Numbered from the stretch's first letter, positions 15,399 to 24,030 are shown. The stretch is DNA of 38,247 nt from Candidatus Parabeggiatoa sp. nov. 3 (GCA_003645185.1 QNEL01000009.1:1-38247), one strand, 5' to 3'. A program made the numbers and translations. Notes: a model not told the origin generated them from the letters alone.

Positions 15399-15494
15399 AT
15401 GCCAGCCAAAGACACTATCCATGATGCCGTTAAAAATGCCCTCATCAAAGAGGGGTGGAAAATTACGCATGATCCGTACACGATTAAAATATGA
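15399..15494 (+). pseudogene. XisH-like N-terminal stub
   Basis: The frame MPAKDTIHDAVKNALIKEGW followed by KITHDPYTIKI matches the N-terminus of XisH, a protein named for controlling excision of the cyanobacterial fdxN element. It ends at TGA after 31 codons. With one A fewer in AAAA (15486-15489) it would continue KYEEVG, as XisH does, but after six more codons the sequence runs into a GTAGGG repeat (reverse copy). The gene is therefore truncated by repeats as well as frameshifted. The normal family length is about 140 residues. Confidence 0.75.
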
Positions 15495-15497
15495 AGA

Positions 15498-15592
15498 AGT
15501 GGGTAGTGGTGGGCAGCAAAAACACGTTACCCACCCTACATTTTCGTTTAATGAGAATGGTGGGCAACAAACTAAACTTACCCACCCTACAT
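15498..15592. repeat. Two reverse copies of the GTAGGGTGGG repeat
   Basis: One copy lies at about 15506-15540 (GGTGGGCAGC...ACCCACCCTAC) and the second at about 15559-15592. The second, with the adjoining TTTAATGAGAAT, is the reverse complement of the variant at 37378-37419, one of the longest matches between distant repeats in this window. Confidence 0.8.
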
Positions 15593-15676
15593 AAGTTGTG
15601 TTATGCCCATGTGCAGTATACCTGAAAATCGATAGAATCCATTGATAACGGATAACGGATAACGGAAAAAAAAGGG

Positions 15677-16672
15677 TTATTGCCAAGGCCGATGATAAGC
15701 CCCTAAAGTGGTTTGTGTGCCTTCTGAGACTTTACCAAGTTCGGCTAACCAACTGGCCTGAGGGGTATAGGCGCTTGGATTGCGTTCACAAGCATCTAAG
15801 GCCGCTCGCCAGACACGGGTAACTTGAGCAACATAGGCTGGGCTACGTTGGCGGCCTTCAATTTTAATAGCCTTGATTCCTGCTGAATGCAGTTTTGGCA
15901 GCATTTCTAAAGTGTTTAAACTGGTTGGTTCTTCAATGGCATAGTAGGTATCTTTACCGACATTAAAGCGCCCTTTGCAGAGAGTGGGATAGCCAGCATT
16001 TTCTCCGGCACCACGTCGATCAATTAAGATGCCGCCTAAACGTGTTTCTAAGCCTTTTTCTGTTTCACGCCATTCTACCGCGTGTGCAGGTGAACAGGCT
16101 CCAAAGGTATTGGGTGAATCCCCTGTGGCATAAGAGGAAAGTATACAACGCCCTTCTACCATGACACACAGGCTACCAAATCCGAAGAGTTCGACATCGA
16201 CGGGGCTATTTTCGACAACATGTTCCACTTGGGAGAGTGAGAGCACTCTGGGTAAAACGACGCGCCGAATGCCGAAGTGTTTATGGTAAAAACGAATCGC
16301 ATCATAATTGGTGGCGGAACCTTGTACGGAAAGGTGTCGGGGTAAATCGGGCCACCGTTCCGTCGCGTAATCCATTACCCCTATATCCGCTACAATCAGG
16401 GCGTTTACGCCTAATTCGGCAGCCTGATCAACGGCCTCGCTCCAGCGACTCCAACCTTTGGGTTGGGGATAAGTGTTAAGGGCTATAAAAACACGCACAT
16501 TACGTTCCTGGGCATAGCGAATACCTTGCTCCATTTTGGCCCGTGTAAAATTGAGGCCGGCAAAATGTCGGGCATTGGTATCATCACGAAAACCAATATA
16601 GACGGCATTTGCGCCGTTATCAACGGCGGCTTTTAATGAGGGTAAATTACCTGCTGGACAGACTAATTCCAT
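15677..16672 (-). CDS. ubiU: Ubiquinone biosynthesis protein UbiU (peptidase U32 family)
   Basis: The 331-residue protein belongs to the U32 family and matches UbiU along its whole length. UbiU with UbiV forms a [4Fe-4S] complex for oxygen-independent hydroxylation in ubiquinone synthesis, with UbiT as carrier. Four cysteines at 169, 176, 193 and 232 (GSLCVMVEGRC, GACSPA, YPTLCKGR) correspond to the cluster ligands. The N-terminal MELVCPAGNLPSLKAAVDNG and C-terminal SEGTQTTLGAYHRPWQ are typical. No ubiV or ubiT lies next to it here. A TIGR01212 radical SAM gene lies upstream on the same strand, separated by about 150 bp of repeats. Confidence 0.95.
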   Translation of the reverse strand: MELVCPAGNLPSLKAAVDNGANAVYIGFRDDTNARHFAGLNFTRAKMEQGIRYAQERNVRVFIALNTYPQPKGWSRWSEAVDQAAELGVNALIVADIGVMDYATERWPDLPRHLSVQGSATNYDAIRFYHKHFGIRRVVLPRVLSLSQVEHVVENSPVDVELFGFGSLCVMVEGRCILSSYATGDSPNTFGACSPAHAVEWRETEKGLETRLGGILIDRRGAGENAGYPTLCKGRFNVGKDTYYAIEEPTSLNTLEMLPKLHSAGIKAIKIEGRQRSPAYVAQVTRVWRAALDACERNPSAYTPQASWLAELGKVSEGTQTTLGAYHRPWQ

Positions 16673-16723
16673 AATGTATATCTTAATTTAATTGAATCAA
16701 TGGGTAAAGAATCGTGATATTAC

Positions 16724-16861
16724 AATCGTAGGGGGAATGGTGGGCTTTAAAAACACGTTACCTGCCCCCGACATTTATTTAAATTAATGGGGCCGGCAAC
16801 AAAAACACGTTACCCACCCATTTCACGCTAAAGTTTCGCGGAGCGAAACTTTAGCGTGAAA
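16724..16861. repeat. GTAGGG repeats and a 41-bp palindrome at the yhcC 3' end
   Basis: Two degenerate GTAGGGG/GGGTAACGTG-type copies (about 16727-16820, the latter reversed) are followed by a perfect stem of 19 bp (TTTCACGCTAAAGTTTCGC, 16821-16839). The loop is 3 bases and the complement is at 16843-16861. The palindrome supplies the stop codon and last residues of the gene at 16823-17782. The same palindrome occurs twice at 37617-37698. Confidence 0.9.
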
Positions 16862-17782
16862 TATTGATTTAAATGGTGCGCCTTGTTGACTATTACGGCG
16901 ATGTAATTCGCTTGTGATGGCATTGAGTACGGCCCATTTTTGGTGACACCATTTTGGGGTGAGCAAAATGTCTCTTTGGGCGGTTGCGGTGACGCGATGA
17001 TAGATGATTTCAGGTGGTGTTCGTTCTATCATATCGGCAGCAATGGAAACATAACTGGAAAAGTCTAGGGGTTGATAGCTGCCTTCTCGCCATTGCTTGG
17101 CTAAAATGGTGTGTTTAACAACATGTAGGGGGTGTAATTTCAATCCTTCTACGCCAAGTGCTAAAACGCGATCTAGCGTGGTTAAGTTATGCCAACGTTC
17201 TTCACCTGGTAATCCGATGATCAAATGGGTGCAAATGGGAATACCCCGTTGTCGGGTAGCTTGGACGGCCTGTTGATAGCTTGCAAAATCATGGCCGCGC
17301 TGAATGCGTTCTAATGTGTCATCAAAGGCAGATTGTAAACCTAATTCTAACCAGATTTCATAACCCTGTTTTTGATAACCGGCTAATAAGTCAAGTACCT
17401 CATCTGAGAGGCAATCTGGCCGTGTGCCAATGGATAAACCAACAACATCGGGTTCTGCAAGGGCTTGTTCATAGAGCGTGCTTAAATACTGAAGATCGGC
17501 ATAAGTATTGGTATACGCTTGAAAATAGGCCAGAAAACGCCGCGCACCAGTGCGTTTAGCAATCACTTGACGGCCGCTATCCAGTTGGCTGGCTATGGAA
17601 GGGGGATGACGCGCATTGGGGTTAAAAGAAACGTTATTACAAAAAGTACAACCACCACGCCCTTTCGTACCGTCTCGGTTTGGACAGGTGAAACTGGCAT
17701 TGATTGTGAGTTTGTGTATTCGCTCGCCGTAGCGCCGTAATAAATATTGACCAAAAGTGTTGACGTAATCTGATAAAACCAT
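16823..17782 (-). CDS. TIGR01212/YhcC-family radical SAM protein
   Basis: The 319-residue protein is a radical SAM enzyme of the YhcC (TIGR01212) group. Cluster ligands Cys33, Cys45 and Cys48 lie in CPNRDGTKGRGGCTFC. Typical segments follow: FQAYTNTYADLQYL, VVGLSIGTRPDCLSDEVLDLL, IWLELGLQS and HLIIGLPGE. The reaction is not established in the literature known to me. The last residues (HAKVSLRETLA) are encoded by a 41-bp palindrome that has replaced or extended the native C-terminus. The core is complete, so activity may be kept. Confidence 0.92.
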   Translation of the reverse strand: MVLSDYVNTFGQYLLRRYGERIHKLTINASFTCPNRDGTKGRGGCTFCNNVSFNPNARHPPSIASQLDSGRQVIAKRTGARRFLAYFQAYTNTYADLQYLSTLYEQALAEPDVVGLSIGTRPDCLSDEVLDLLAGYQKQGYEIWLELGLQSAFDDTLERIQRGHDFASYQQAVQATRQRGIPICTHLIIGLPGEERWHNLTTLDRVLALGVEGLKLHPLHVVKHTILAKQWREGSYQPLDFSSYVSIAADMIERTPPEIIYHRVTATAQRDILLTPKWCHQKWAVLNAITSELHRRNSQQGAPFKSIFHAKVSLRETLA

Positions 17783-17976
17783 GTTGTTATTTTAAAATGG
17801 GTTGTTCTGCAATCGGGGTGATTATTGGGTTTGATATTTTCCCCTAGCCCTGCCCTCATACGGGTTTTATGTCAAATGCAACTGGTGAACTAGCGATTAA
17901 AAAATAAACGCGCTTTTTTGCAACAGACGCTGTCAAGATAAATGCGTCTCTTGCGCCTCTTGCGTTATAAATAATA

Positions 17977-18879
17977 TTATGCCGTACCTGCAATACGATC
18001 ATAATAACGCGCCCGATAAAGCAAACGTTGTTGATCCGCTTCTGTTGGATCAGTGAAGCCTGATCGATCATGTAAAACATTATTACAAATCAGGCCTTGT
18101 CCAGTTTGCAAAGTGCCTCGAAAAATATAAGGTGAATCGCTGTCTAACCGATTTTCCAAATATCGCACGGCCGCTTGCGTCATTTTGTCCTGTTTCCAAG
18201 TAATGGAGCGTGTCCGTTTGGTATAACGCATATGTAAATAACCGGAAGGGGTTACTGAAAAAACGGTACCGCAACGGGTAGGCCGAATTTCTTCGGCACC
18301 TGTTGTGATATTAGGCGGAATGCACATCACATTAGGCAGCATCAAGGCGCGGATATAATCTGGATTTTCATCTCGCAACATAATGTAAGCAATTTCGTGA
18401 TCGAGTAAGGCATTTTCTCCCCCCATTTGAGCAGAACGCACACAATGCAAGAGTAAGCCATAAATTTGTTTATCAAGCTCATTGTAATAGCCGTCAGTGT
18501 GCCAATGAATAGGCCGATTTGTGTAAGGAATATAGGTTTGCCGTTCCCCTTTCGATGCGACGGTTAGGGAAGTGATGCTATCATCATCCGCACACATATT
18601 GCTATCTAAGCGGGTTAAATTAAATTGTTCACCCAATTTCTTGGGAATGGCTTTATCCTCATTTTTCAGGGGGCTGACATAAATCGCCATATTGGCAACT
18701 TGGCAACGTGCTTGGATGGCTTCATGCTCTGCATGGGTTAATTGATGTGGATCATTCACTTCCACGATTAATTGCGATAAATCGCTTGGGTAATTTTCCA
18801 GTTTACGCACCCGCCAGGCTTGATAAGCGTTGTCATTATCCAGATTAAAAGGACTGTTATTGGGGATCAAGTTGTTCAT
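17977..18879 (-). CDS. TauD/TfdA-family 2-oxoglutarate/Fe(II) dioxygenase
   Basis: The 300-residue protein is a taurine-dioxygenase-like enzyme. The iron-binding facial triad is His127-x-Asp129 (HWHTDGYY) and probably His270 (NNVLHDR); an Arg near 289-291 would bind 2-oxoglutarate. The RPIHWHTDGYYN and GGENALLDHEIAY segments are typical of the subgroup found in many proteobacteria. The substrate cannot be inferred. No sulfonate transporter is adjacent, so taurine is not implied. The start lacks a strong Shine-Dalgarno. Confidence 0.88.
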   Translation of the reverse strand: MNNLIPNNSPFNLDNDNAYQAWRVRKLENYPSDLSQLIVEVNDPHQLTHAEHEAIQARCQVANMAIYVSPLKNEDKAIPKKLGEQFNLTRLDSNMCADDDSITSLTVASKGERQTYIPYTNRPIHWHTDGYYNELDKQIYGLLLHCVRSAQMGGENALLDHEIAYIMLRDENPDYIRALMLPNVMCIPPNITTGAEEIRPTRCGTVFSVTPSGYLHMRYTKRTRSITWKQDKMTQAAVRYLENRLDSDSPYIFRGTLQTGQGLICNNVLHDRSGFTDPTEADQQRLLYRARYYDRIAGTA

Positions 18880-19272
18880 TTTATGGGTTTCTCAAATGTT
18901 ATACTCTGTGAACTTTGCAAAATTTTTGACAAACTGATATATATGTTCAGAGCATTATTTTCAAAAGGGCAACCAGATAGCAAAAATATCTGTTCACATA
19001 TTAACATATTCAACTGGCTTAGATTATAAAAGGGGCTAAGCCGTCTATTGATAACTGATAACTTCAAATGAAAAATTAATTATTTATTTTATCACGCAAA
19101 GCCGCATCGAGCTAAGCATAATGACTTGACATGACAGCTTTGCGCCTTTGCGCCTTTGCGTGAGATAAAAAAAACGTCATAAGCCGGATTTTAGATTAAC
19201 TTCATTCCCTGATTTTTTATGAATATCAGTTAATATTAAAGAATAAAGTGTGTTTTTGAAAATATCCTAGAA
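18880..19272. other. Divergent intergenic region with hairpins
   Basis: It separates the minus-strand dioxygenase gene and the plus-strand PilZ gene. It contains a TGTT-N8-AACA palindrome (18991-19006), a conserved stem-loop at 19016-19042 listed separately, and an about 80-bp fold-back in which TTTTATCACGCAAAG (about 19086) pairs with CTTTGCGTGAGATAAAA (about 19154-19171). I see no coding sequence. Confidence 0.6.
19016..19042 (+). promoter_or_regulatory. Conserved 7-bp stem with AT-rich GGGG loop, copy 1
   Basis: GGCTTAG (19016-19022) pairs perfectly with CTAAGCC (19036-19042) around the loop ATTATAAAAGGGG. A second copy at 27026-27052 has the same loop length and nearly the same loop, with a base-pair change in the stem. 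The stem ends about 230 bp before the PilZ start. The loop resembles a -10 box (TATAAA), so promoter, terminator and structured-RNA readings are all possible. Confidence 0.5.
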
Positions 19273-19743
19273 ATGAGTAAGAACGACAGTTCAATGACGG
19301 AGATTGTGATGAAAGAACAGAGACGATTTATCAGACACCCAACTGAAATACCAATAGAATTATTGCATAAGACTTGTTCGGTCAGTGAAAAAACCCGTTT
19401 GAATGACATAAGTTTAGGTGGATTAGCATTTAGTTCCAATCAAAATTGGCAACCGGGTACTATTATTGGCATCCGTATTCCATTAATCGATCCGGAATTT
19501 GAAACCACCGGTAAAGTTGTTTGGTGTCAAAAAAAAAATACACAGTTTGATGTAGGAGTTGAAATTACAAATGCTTATGACGCTTTCAAGGTACGCATGG
19601 TAGAGCAGATTTGTCAAATTGAAAAATATCGAAATCAGCTTAAACGGCAAGGGCGAAACTTAAGTAGTGAGGATGCGGCTACGGAGTGGATCAAATGCTA
19701 TGCAGCTGAATTTCCGTCATTGGAAATGGGTAAAAAGCCTTAA
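19273..19743 (+). CDS. PilZ-domain protein (putative c-di-GMP receptor)
   Basis: The 156-residue protein is a single PilZ domain with a helical C-terminal extension. The c-di-GMP-binding motifs are RRFIR (17-21) and DISLGG (45-50), followed by the barrel strands GTIIGIRIPL and GKVVWCQKK. PilZ proteins bind c-di-GMP and alter motility, surface attachment or enzyme activity through a partner. The partner is not evident. The ATG at 19273 has no clear Shine-Dalgarno; starts at codons 8 or 13 are possible and would keep both motifs. Confidence 0.9.
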   Translation: MSKNDSSMTEIVMKEQRRFIRHPTEIPIELLHKTCSVSEKTRLNDISLGGLAFSSNQNWQPGTIIGIRIPLIDPEFETTGKVVWCQKKNTQFDVGVEITNAYDAFKVRMVEQICQIEKYRNQLKRQGRNLSSEDAATEWIKCYAAEFPSLEMGKKP

Positions 19744-19974
19744 GGTTTTGCCTCGTTCCCAAATGACGGCACTGGGATCGCCCTCATGGGATTGATTCAA
19801 ATGAGGGCTTTTAGGATTGCCCAAGCCAACTACTCCATCAACTGACTCCTTCTAAAAAATACGTTGATTTCGTTAATTCGTTGTACGATAATTTTAAAAA
19901 TAAATATTTTAGTTGGAGTCTAATCAACGCCAAGGTTTTTTTTGGAAACCAGGGCGAACACGCAAGGGCAGCCC

Positions 19975-21081
19975 CTACTGCCCTAAATACGCTGCGCTCC
20001 TTATTTCGCCATTGCGGATTTTCTCAACAATGAATTCTGCCCCATCATCAATTTCCAAACCGTGTTTTTCAAACTCGCCCGTTTCGACACATTTCCAACA
20101 GATGGACTTTCTTTGCACGAAACGATAGGGACTCGGATCGTAAGCTAGGACGGCAAATTCCCGTTCTGTTGGTTGATGACAAGAGGCACAAGCAAAACCA
20201 AAAAAGGCATCACTATGATTTTGCCAACGTGACTTAGCCGGCGATAATGCCAGTCCCAATTTGTCATTCAAACACGATACCCGTTCTTTGGCTGTCATAT
20301 TACCCAAAGACTCGCCACATAACTCGTCTCCCCAATCTTGCAAACGGTGCCCCCACCATCGTGTCCAACCCTCACTAAAAATACCGGTGTACAGCACTTC
20401 ACCCGTTTTCAACAGTTCAAGTATGGCATCAACATCTTTTCCCGTTTTTGCCACACCGAGTTGGGCCAGCAGGTTATCTTTGTCCAACAACAACCCTTGT
20501 CTGTTTATGAGATAGCGCAAAATATCACGGGCAACTTGATGCGGTGCTTTGAGCTTGTCGAGTTCACGTATGGCTTGATAAGCCACTTCAACTTTTTCTG
20601 GTTGCGTCACGTCTAACAAGCTAACCCACCGTTCTGGCTCATTCCAATATTGAATCAGTTTTTTATAGCCCAAAACCAGCGATAAAATCTGATTCTGTGT
20701 GTTACCCTTAGCGAGGGTTTCTTTGCTAAAATGTGAATCAAATAAATCGTGGGCAGTCACATTTTCAAAGAAACGGCTGAGTTCATCTTGCTGAGAAACG
20801 AGAATAATGGGAAAATCTTCAGTGACGGTATCCATCACCGCATCACGCAGTAATTGTGCTAACGCGCCAGCTTTGTAAGACGATAGCGGTTTTTGTGGAT
20901 CCGCCAAACGATAATCCAATGCCACCAAGTCTGGCCGATGGGCCAGTATGTCTTGAGCGAGCATCATCAATTCTCTCGGTTTCTGAAAACTGATCTGAAG
21001 TCCATGCGATCCTGAAGTTGACATGAGTCCAGCAAACTGTTGAGCGCTGTCTTGATTGTCAATAAAAATACCTTGGTACAT
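19975..21081 (-). CDS. Unrecognised receiver-like / zinc-ribbon protein
   Basis: I do not recognise this 368-residue protein. The first about 130 residues look like a receiver-type alpha/beta domain: IFIDNQ, then PDLVALDYRL with Asp56 in the phosphorylation position, then PIILVSQQDEL. The middle (about 140-290) is helical. The C-terminal third has two CxxC pairs (Cys298/301 and Cys328/331), a likely zinc ribbon. It is divergent from the AAA/TOPRIM pair, with a MITE-like element in between, so a functional link is only possible. The last codons run towards a repeat-like stretch at 19950-19980. Confidence 0.7.
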   Translation of the reverse strand: MYQGIFIDNQDSAQQFAGLMSTSGSHGLQISFQKPRELMMLAQDILAHRPDLVALDYRLADPQKPLSSYKAGALAQLLRDAVMDTVTEDFPIILVSQQDELSRFFENVTAHDLFDSHFSKETLAKGNTQNQILSLVLGYKKLIQYWNEPERWVSLLDVTQPEKVEVAYQAIRELDKLKAPHQVARDILRYLINRQGLLLDKDNLLAQLGVAKTGKDVDAILELLKTGEVLYTGIFSEGWTRWWGHRLQDWGDELCGESLGNMTAKERVSCLNDKLGLALSPAKSRWQNHSDAFFGFACASCHQPTEREFAVLAYDPSPYRFVQRKSICWKCVETGEFEKHGLEIDDGAEFIVEKIRNGEIRSAAYLGQ

Positions 21082-21128
21082 AGTGATAATCCTTTGATTT
21101 TATTTACATTGAGTACAACAGATTAATT

Positions 21129-21393
21129 GAGTACAGCTTATTACGAGGATAAACGAATTAGATTTTTCCCTAAATAAACATCAATCCTTGAAAATACTGA
21201 ATCAGCATCAATCATGATAATCAGCGCAATCTGCGTTCTATAGATTTTCAGAAAATTGGGCGAACACTGATGTTCGCCCCTACGAGTGCAATATAAGGGC
21301 GAACCTTTGTTATCGCCCTTTCAAATTTGAAAATCATTATCTGAATGTCTATATCACAAATTCATTCGTTTATCCCCGTCATTCGCTGTACTC
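21129..21393. repeat. 265-bp MITE-like element with about 30-bp inverted ends
   Basis: The left end is GAGTACAGCTTATTACGAGG followed by ATAAACGAAT. The right end, read on the other strand, is GAGTACAGCGAATGACGGGG followed by ATAAACGAAT. A partial extra end (GAGTACAACAGATT) precedes it at 21111. Inside are the AATCAG...ATCTGCGTTCTATAG segment also seen at 2617-2655 and two GGGCGAAC-type repeats. There is no transposase frame, so movement would need help in trans. Confidence 0.75.
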
Positions 21394-21422
21394 ATCGATC
21401 ATGATTTAATGAGGCAATTCAA

Positions 21423-22673
21423 ATGAACCCCATAACAAAAATCCATATTCAAGGCTTTAAATCCATTGTTGATCAAGCCTTTGAGCCGGGACAAATCAAT
21501 GTCTTAATTGGCGCGAATGGGAGTGGTAAAACCGCCCTTTTAGAAGCAATTGGCATGTTGAGCGCCGCCATGAATGGCAGAGTTGATAATAGTGCTTTGC
21601 AAGGGCGAGGGGTGCGTTTAGGAACGCCACAACTTTATAAATCAGCCTTTAAAGGGCATGAAGCTCAATCAATTCATTTATCTTTCCGGTGGCAGGATAA
21701 ACAGCGCAATGATAGCTTAGACTATTCTGTCACCTTAGAAAATGCGAATCAATCGCCTTCAGCTTGGTATTATCAAGCCGAAGATTTCCGTTTGAATGAT
21801 AAATTGATTATGCAACATCGCCCCTCTGAAGAAAGTCAAGCGTCTGAGGTGAATAACAGGAATCAAAAAGCAAGCGTTGATCTCGGAGTCAAGCATGGCA
21901 TTGGATTTGAGGCGATTTATCGTCGTGTAGAAAATAACCGCCTACAAGACTTTTTAGAGGCCCTGAAATCTTATGCGATTTATAGCCCAATGACTCCCGC
22001 ATTACGTGATTTAGTCACCGATATCACGCCACTCGAAACCGATTTTCCCATTAGTTTTTTTGGCAATCGACTAGCAGAAGCTATTGAAGATATCGTCGAT
22101 TTAGATCATGAAAAATACGGTCATTTAGATTTAGATGATGTACTGGATATGCTGGACTGGACTGATGAGATTGCAGCAGGTTCGGCTAATGCCCAAATTC
22201 TTTCTCCAGTCGTGCCGAGATTACAAAAAGTGATTCGTTTCAAGGATCGTTTTATGTCAGAAAAGAATAATGTGTTGACCGCTTATGATGCCAGTGAAGG
22301 CAGCCTTTATGTCTTATTTCTGTTGACGATAGCCATGCATCCTCATGCACCGCGCCTCTTTGCCGTCGAAAATTTTGATCAAGCCTTAAATCCGCGTTTA
22401 GCACGCGCAACGGCTGATTTATTTTGTCAAGCGATGTTTGCTAATCCCCGTCAACCAACCGCTTTTTTGACGACTCATAATCCTTTAGTGTTAGATGGTA
22501 TTGATATACTTGATGAAAGAGTGCGTTTATTTGCGATAGATCGTGATCCTAACGGCTATACCACGATAAACCGCGTGACAATCACAGAAGAATTATTAGA
22601 TAAAGGCAAACAAGGTTTGACACTCTCCGATTTATGGGTGATGGGATTATTAGGTGGTGTGCCAAGATTATGA
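21423..22673 (+). CDS. AAA-family ATPase (RecF/OLD-like)
   Basis: The 416-residue ABC/SMC-type ATPase begins ITKIHIQGFKSIVDQAF, the usual N-terminus of RecF/OLD-like ATPases. Walker A is GANGSGKT (30-37). An ABC-signature-like SEGSLYVLFL precedes Walker B LFAVENFDQALNP, and a switch histidine lies in TTHNPLVLD. The stop overlaps the next start (ATGA), so it is coupled to the TOPRIM-like gene. ATPase/TOPRIM pairs of this kind are known from anti-phage systems such as PARIS, Gabija and OLD relatives. A defence role is inferred from architecture only. Confidence 0.88.
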   Translation: MNPITKIHIQGFKSIVDQAFEPGQINVLIGANGSGKTALLEAIGMLSAAMNGRVDNSALQGRGVRLGTPQLYKSAFKGHEAQSIHLSFRWQDKQRNDSLDYSVTLENANQSPSAWYYQAEDFRLNDKLIMQHRPSEESQASEVNNRNQKASVDLGVKHGIGFEAIYRRVENNRLQDFLEALKSYAIYSPMTPALRDLVTDITPLETDFPISFFGNRLAEAIEDIVDLDHEKYGHLDLDDVLDMLDWTDEIAAGSANAQILSPVVPRLQKVIRFKDRFMSEKNNVLTAYDASEGSLYVLFLLTIAMHPHAPRLFAVENFDQALNPRLARATADLFCQAMFANPRQPTAFLTTHNPLVLDGIDILDERVRLFAIDRDPNGYTTINRVTITEELLDKGKQGLTLSDLWVMGLLGGVPRL

Positions 22674-23364
22674 AAAGATTGAAGATTGGGATTGTTGCAG
22701 AAGGCCCGACTGACAGTTTGTTAATAGAATTATTAATCAACCAACTGCTTCAAACTGAACATCATTATCTTGAACTCCAACCTAAACAGTCCAAAACGGG
22801 TCATTCTGGTGATTTTGGTGTGTATGGTGGCGGTTGGAAAGGTGTACGTGCTTGGTGTCAGAGCTGTGAGGGTCAAAAACTCAAAGCGCATTTTCTTCAA
22901 TTGGACTTATTGATCATTCATATTGATGCTGACGTTGCATGTGGCGTGAGATTAATTGTGCCAAGCCTTGCCCTCCCGTTCAAGATACCTGCGAAGCACT
23001 GGCGCAATGTGTTATGACTTGGCTAGGTGAACCTGTGATTGATGAGAAATTAGTGTTCTGTATTCCGGCTGATAATACTGAAGCGTGGGTGCTGGCAGCA
23101 CACGATATTCAAACCGCTTATCATGATCCGCCTGATAAACCACTTGAGTGTGTGAATAAGCCGGATATGATTATCAGCAATCAACGCTATAAAAACCCTC
23201 GTCGTTTGTTAAAAAGAAAAGACGGTAAACCCAAAAAGACTCGGCGAGATTATCAACAATTGATACCAGTCGTATTAGACAACTGGGAAGACGTTAAACG
23301 TATTTGCAAACAAGCGGCACAATTTGAACAGGATTTGAAAGCCAAAGTAGGTGGCATCGAATGA
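22670..23364 (+). CDS. TOPRIM-like protein, frameshifted
   Basis: The gene starts at the ATG 22670 overlapping the ATPase stop. Frame one carries KIGIVAEGPTDSLLIELL (TOPRIM-like Glu11) and LLIIHIDADVA (acidic DxD), then runs to a stop at 23017. The conserved continuation (REINCAKPCPPVQDTCEAL, then KLVFCIPADNTEAWVLAA, up to 23364) lies in the -1 frame. One base appears missing near 22936-22940. Restored, the protein would have about 231 residues and would resemble DUF4276/TOPRIM-like partners of AAA ATPases. As read, the catalytic part is cut from its C-terminal half. Reading error and true inactivation cannot be told apart here. Confidence 0.8.
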
Positions 23365-23433
23365 GTAGAAAGCCTTTCCCATTCTATTACTCTTAAAGAT
23401 TTTTGTGTAAATGAGTTATTTTTCACAGTTCAT

Positions 23434-23906
23434 CTCGTAGGGTGGGATCGCTGTCGCCATGATTTTTGTTCCTTGCCCATCTCTTCCCGCCCGCTTGCCC
23501 ACCATGTAGCAGCCTCCTTTCCTTAAGTACTGAACCATAAATTTTCAGGTATTTTAATTAAAAGAAACAACCAAGAAGATGGGCAACCACAAGGGATTGC
23601 CCCTACGGGCGGTTCGTAGGGGCAATCCCTTGTGGTTGCCCCTTGAATTTATTTTGCGGCCTTTTGGGAATGCAAAATTTATTTTGCGGCCTTTTGGGAG
23701 TGCAAAATTTATTTTACGGCCTTTTGGGAGTGCAAAATTTATTTTGCGGCCCTCTTTTCGTTCCAAATTTATTTTGCGGTTAGATTTGTTGGGTATGAGT
23801 GTACTGTATTCAATCGGAAAACGCTATTAAATAACCTCGTAGTAGGGTAGCGGGCGCCATGATTTTTGTTCCTTGCTCATCTCTTCCCGCCCGCTTGCCC
23901 ACCATT
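23434..23906. repeat. Repeat cluster between the TOPRIM gene and HTH/HicB remnants
   Basis: An about 70-bp block with GCCATGATTTTTGTTCCTTG and CTCTTCCCGCCCGCTTGCCC occurs at about 23436-23503 and again at about 23841-23906. Between them lie two GTAGGGGCAA...TTGCCCC copies in opposite orientation (about 23580-23642) and four to five GCAAAATTTATTTTGCGGCC units (about 23643-23780). No gene is visible. Confidence 0.8.
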
Positions 23907-24030
23907 CTGCTGCGAGTCTTAATTCAATATAAGTTGCCTCAGCCAGCGTTAATTCTAAAAACTCATTAACCGTACCTATTTTCCAAGCTTTTGAGGCGAG
24001 TTTTGCTTGTTTGTCTTTATCCCTCTTTTT
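23907..24030 (-). pseudogene. Fragment of an XRE-type antitoxin gene
   Basis: Read on the minus strand, a frame without start gives KLASKAWKIGTVNEFLELTL followed by AEATYIELRLA. This matches the N-terminal region just before the helix-turn-helix of a common XRE-type antitoxin family (usual form VSDFLGLTxEExxFIELKLAL). It then runs straight into the GGGCAAGCGGGCGGGAAGAG repeat block, so the DNA-binding part is gone. It appears to be a remnant of a toxin-antitoxin locus. Confidence 0.6.

Noticed and set aside
23554-23830. ORFs on both strands with KINFALPKGR or FILRPFGSAK repeats
   Set aside because: These are translations of the tandem GCAAAATTTATTTTGC repeats and have no start signals.
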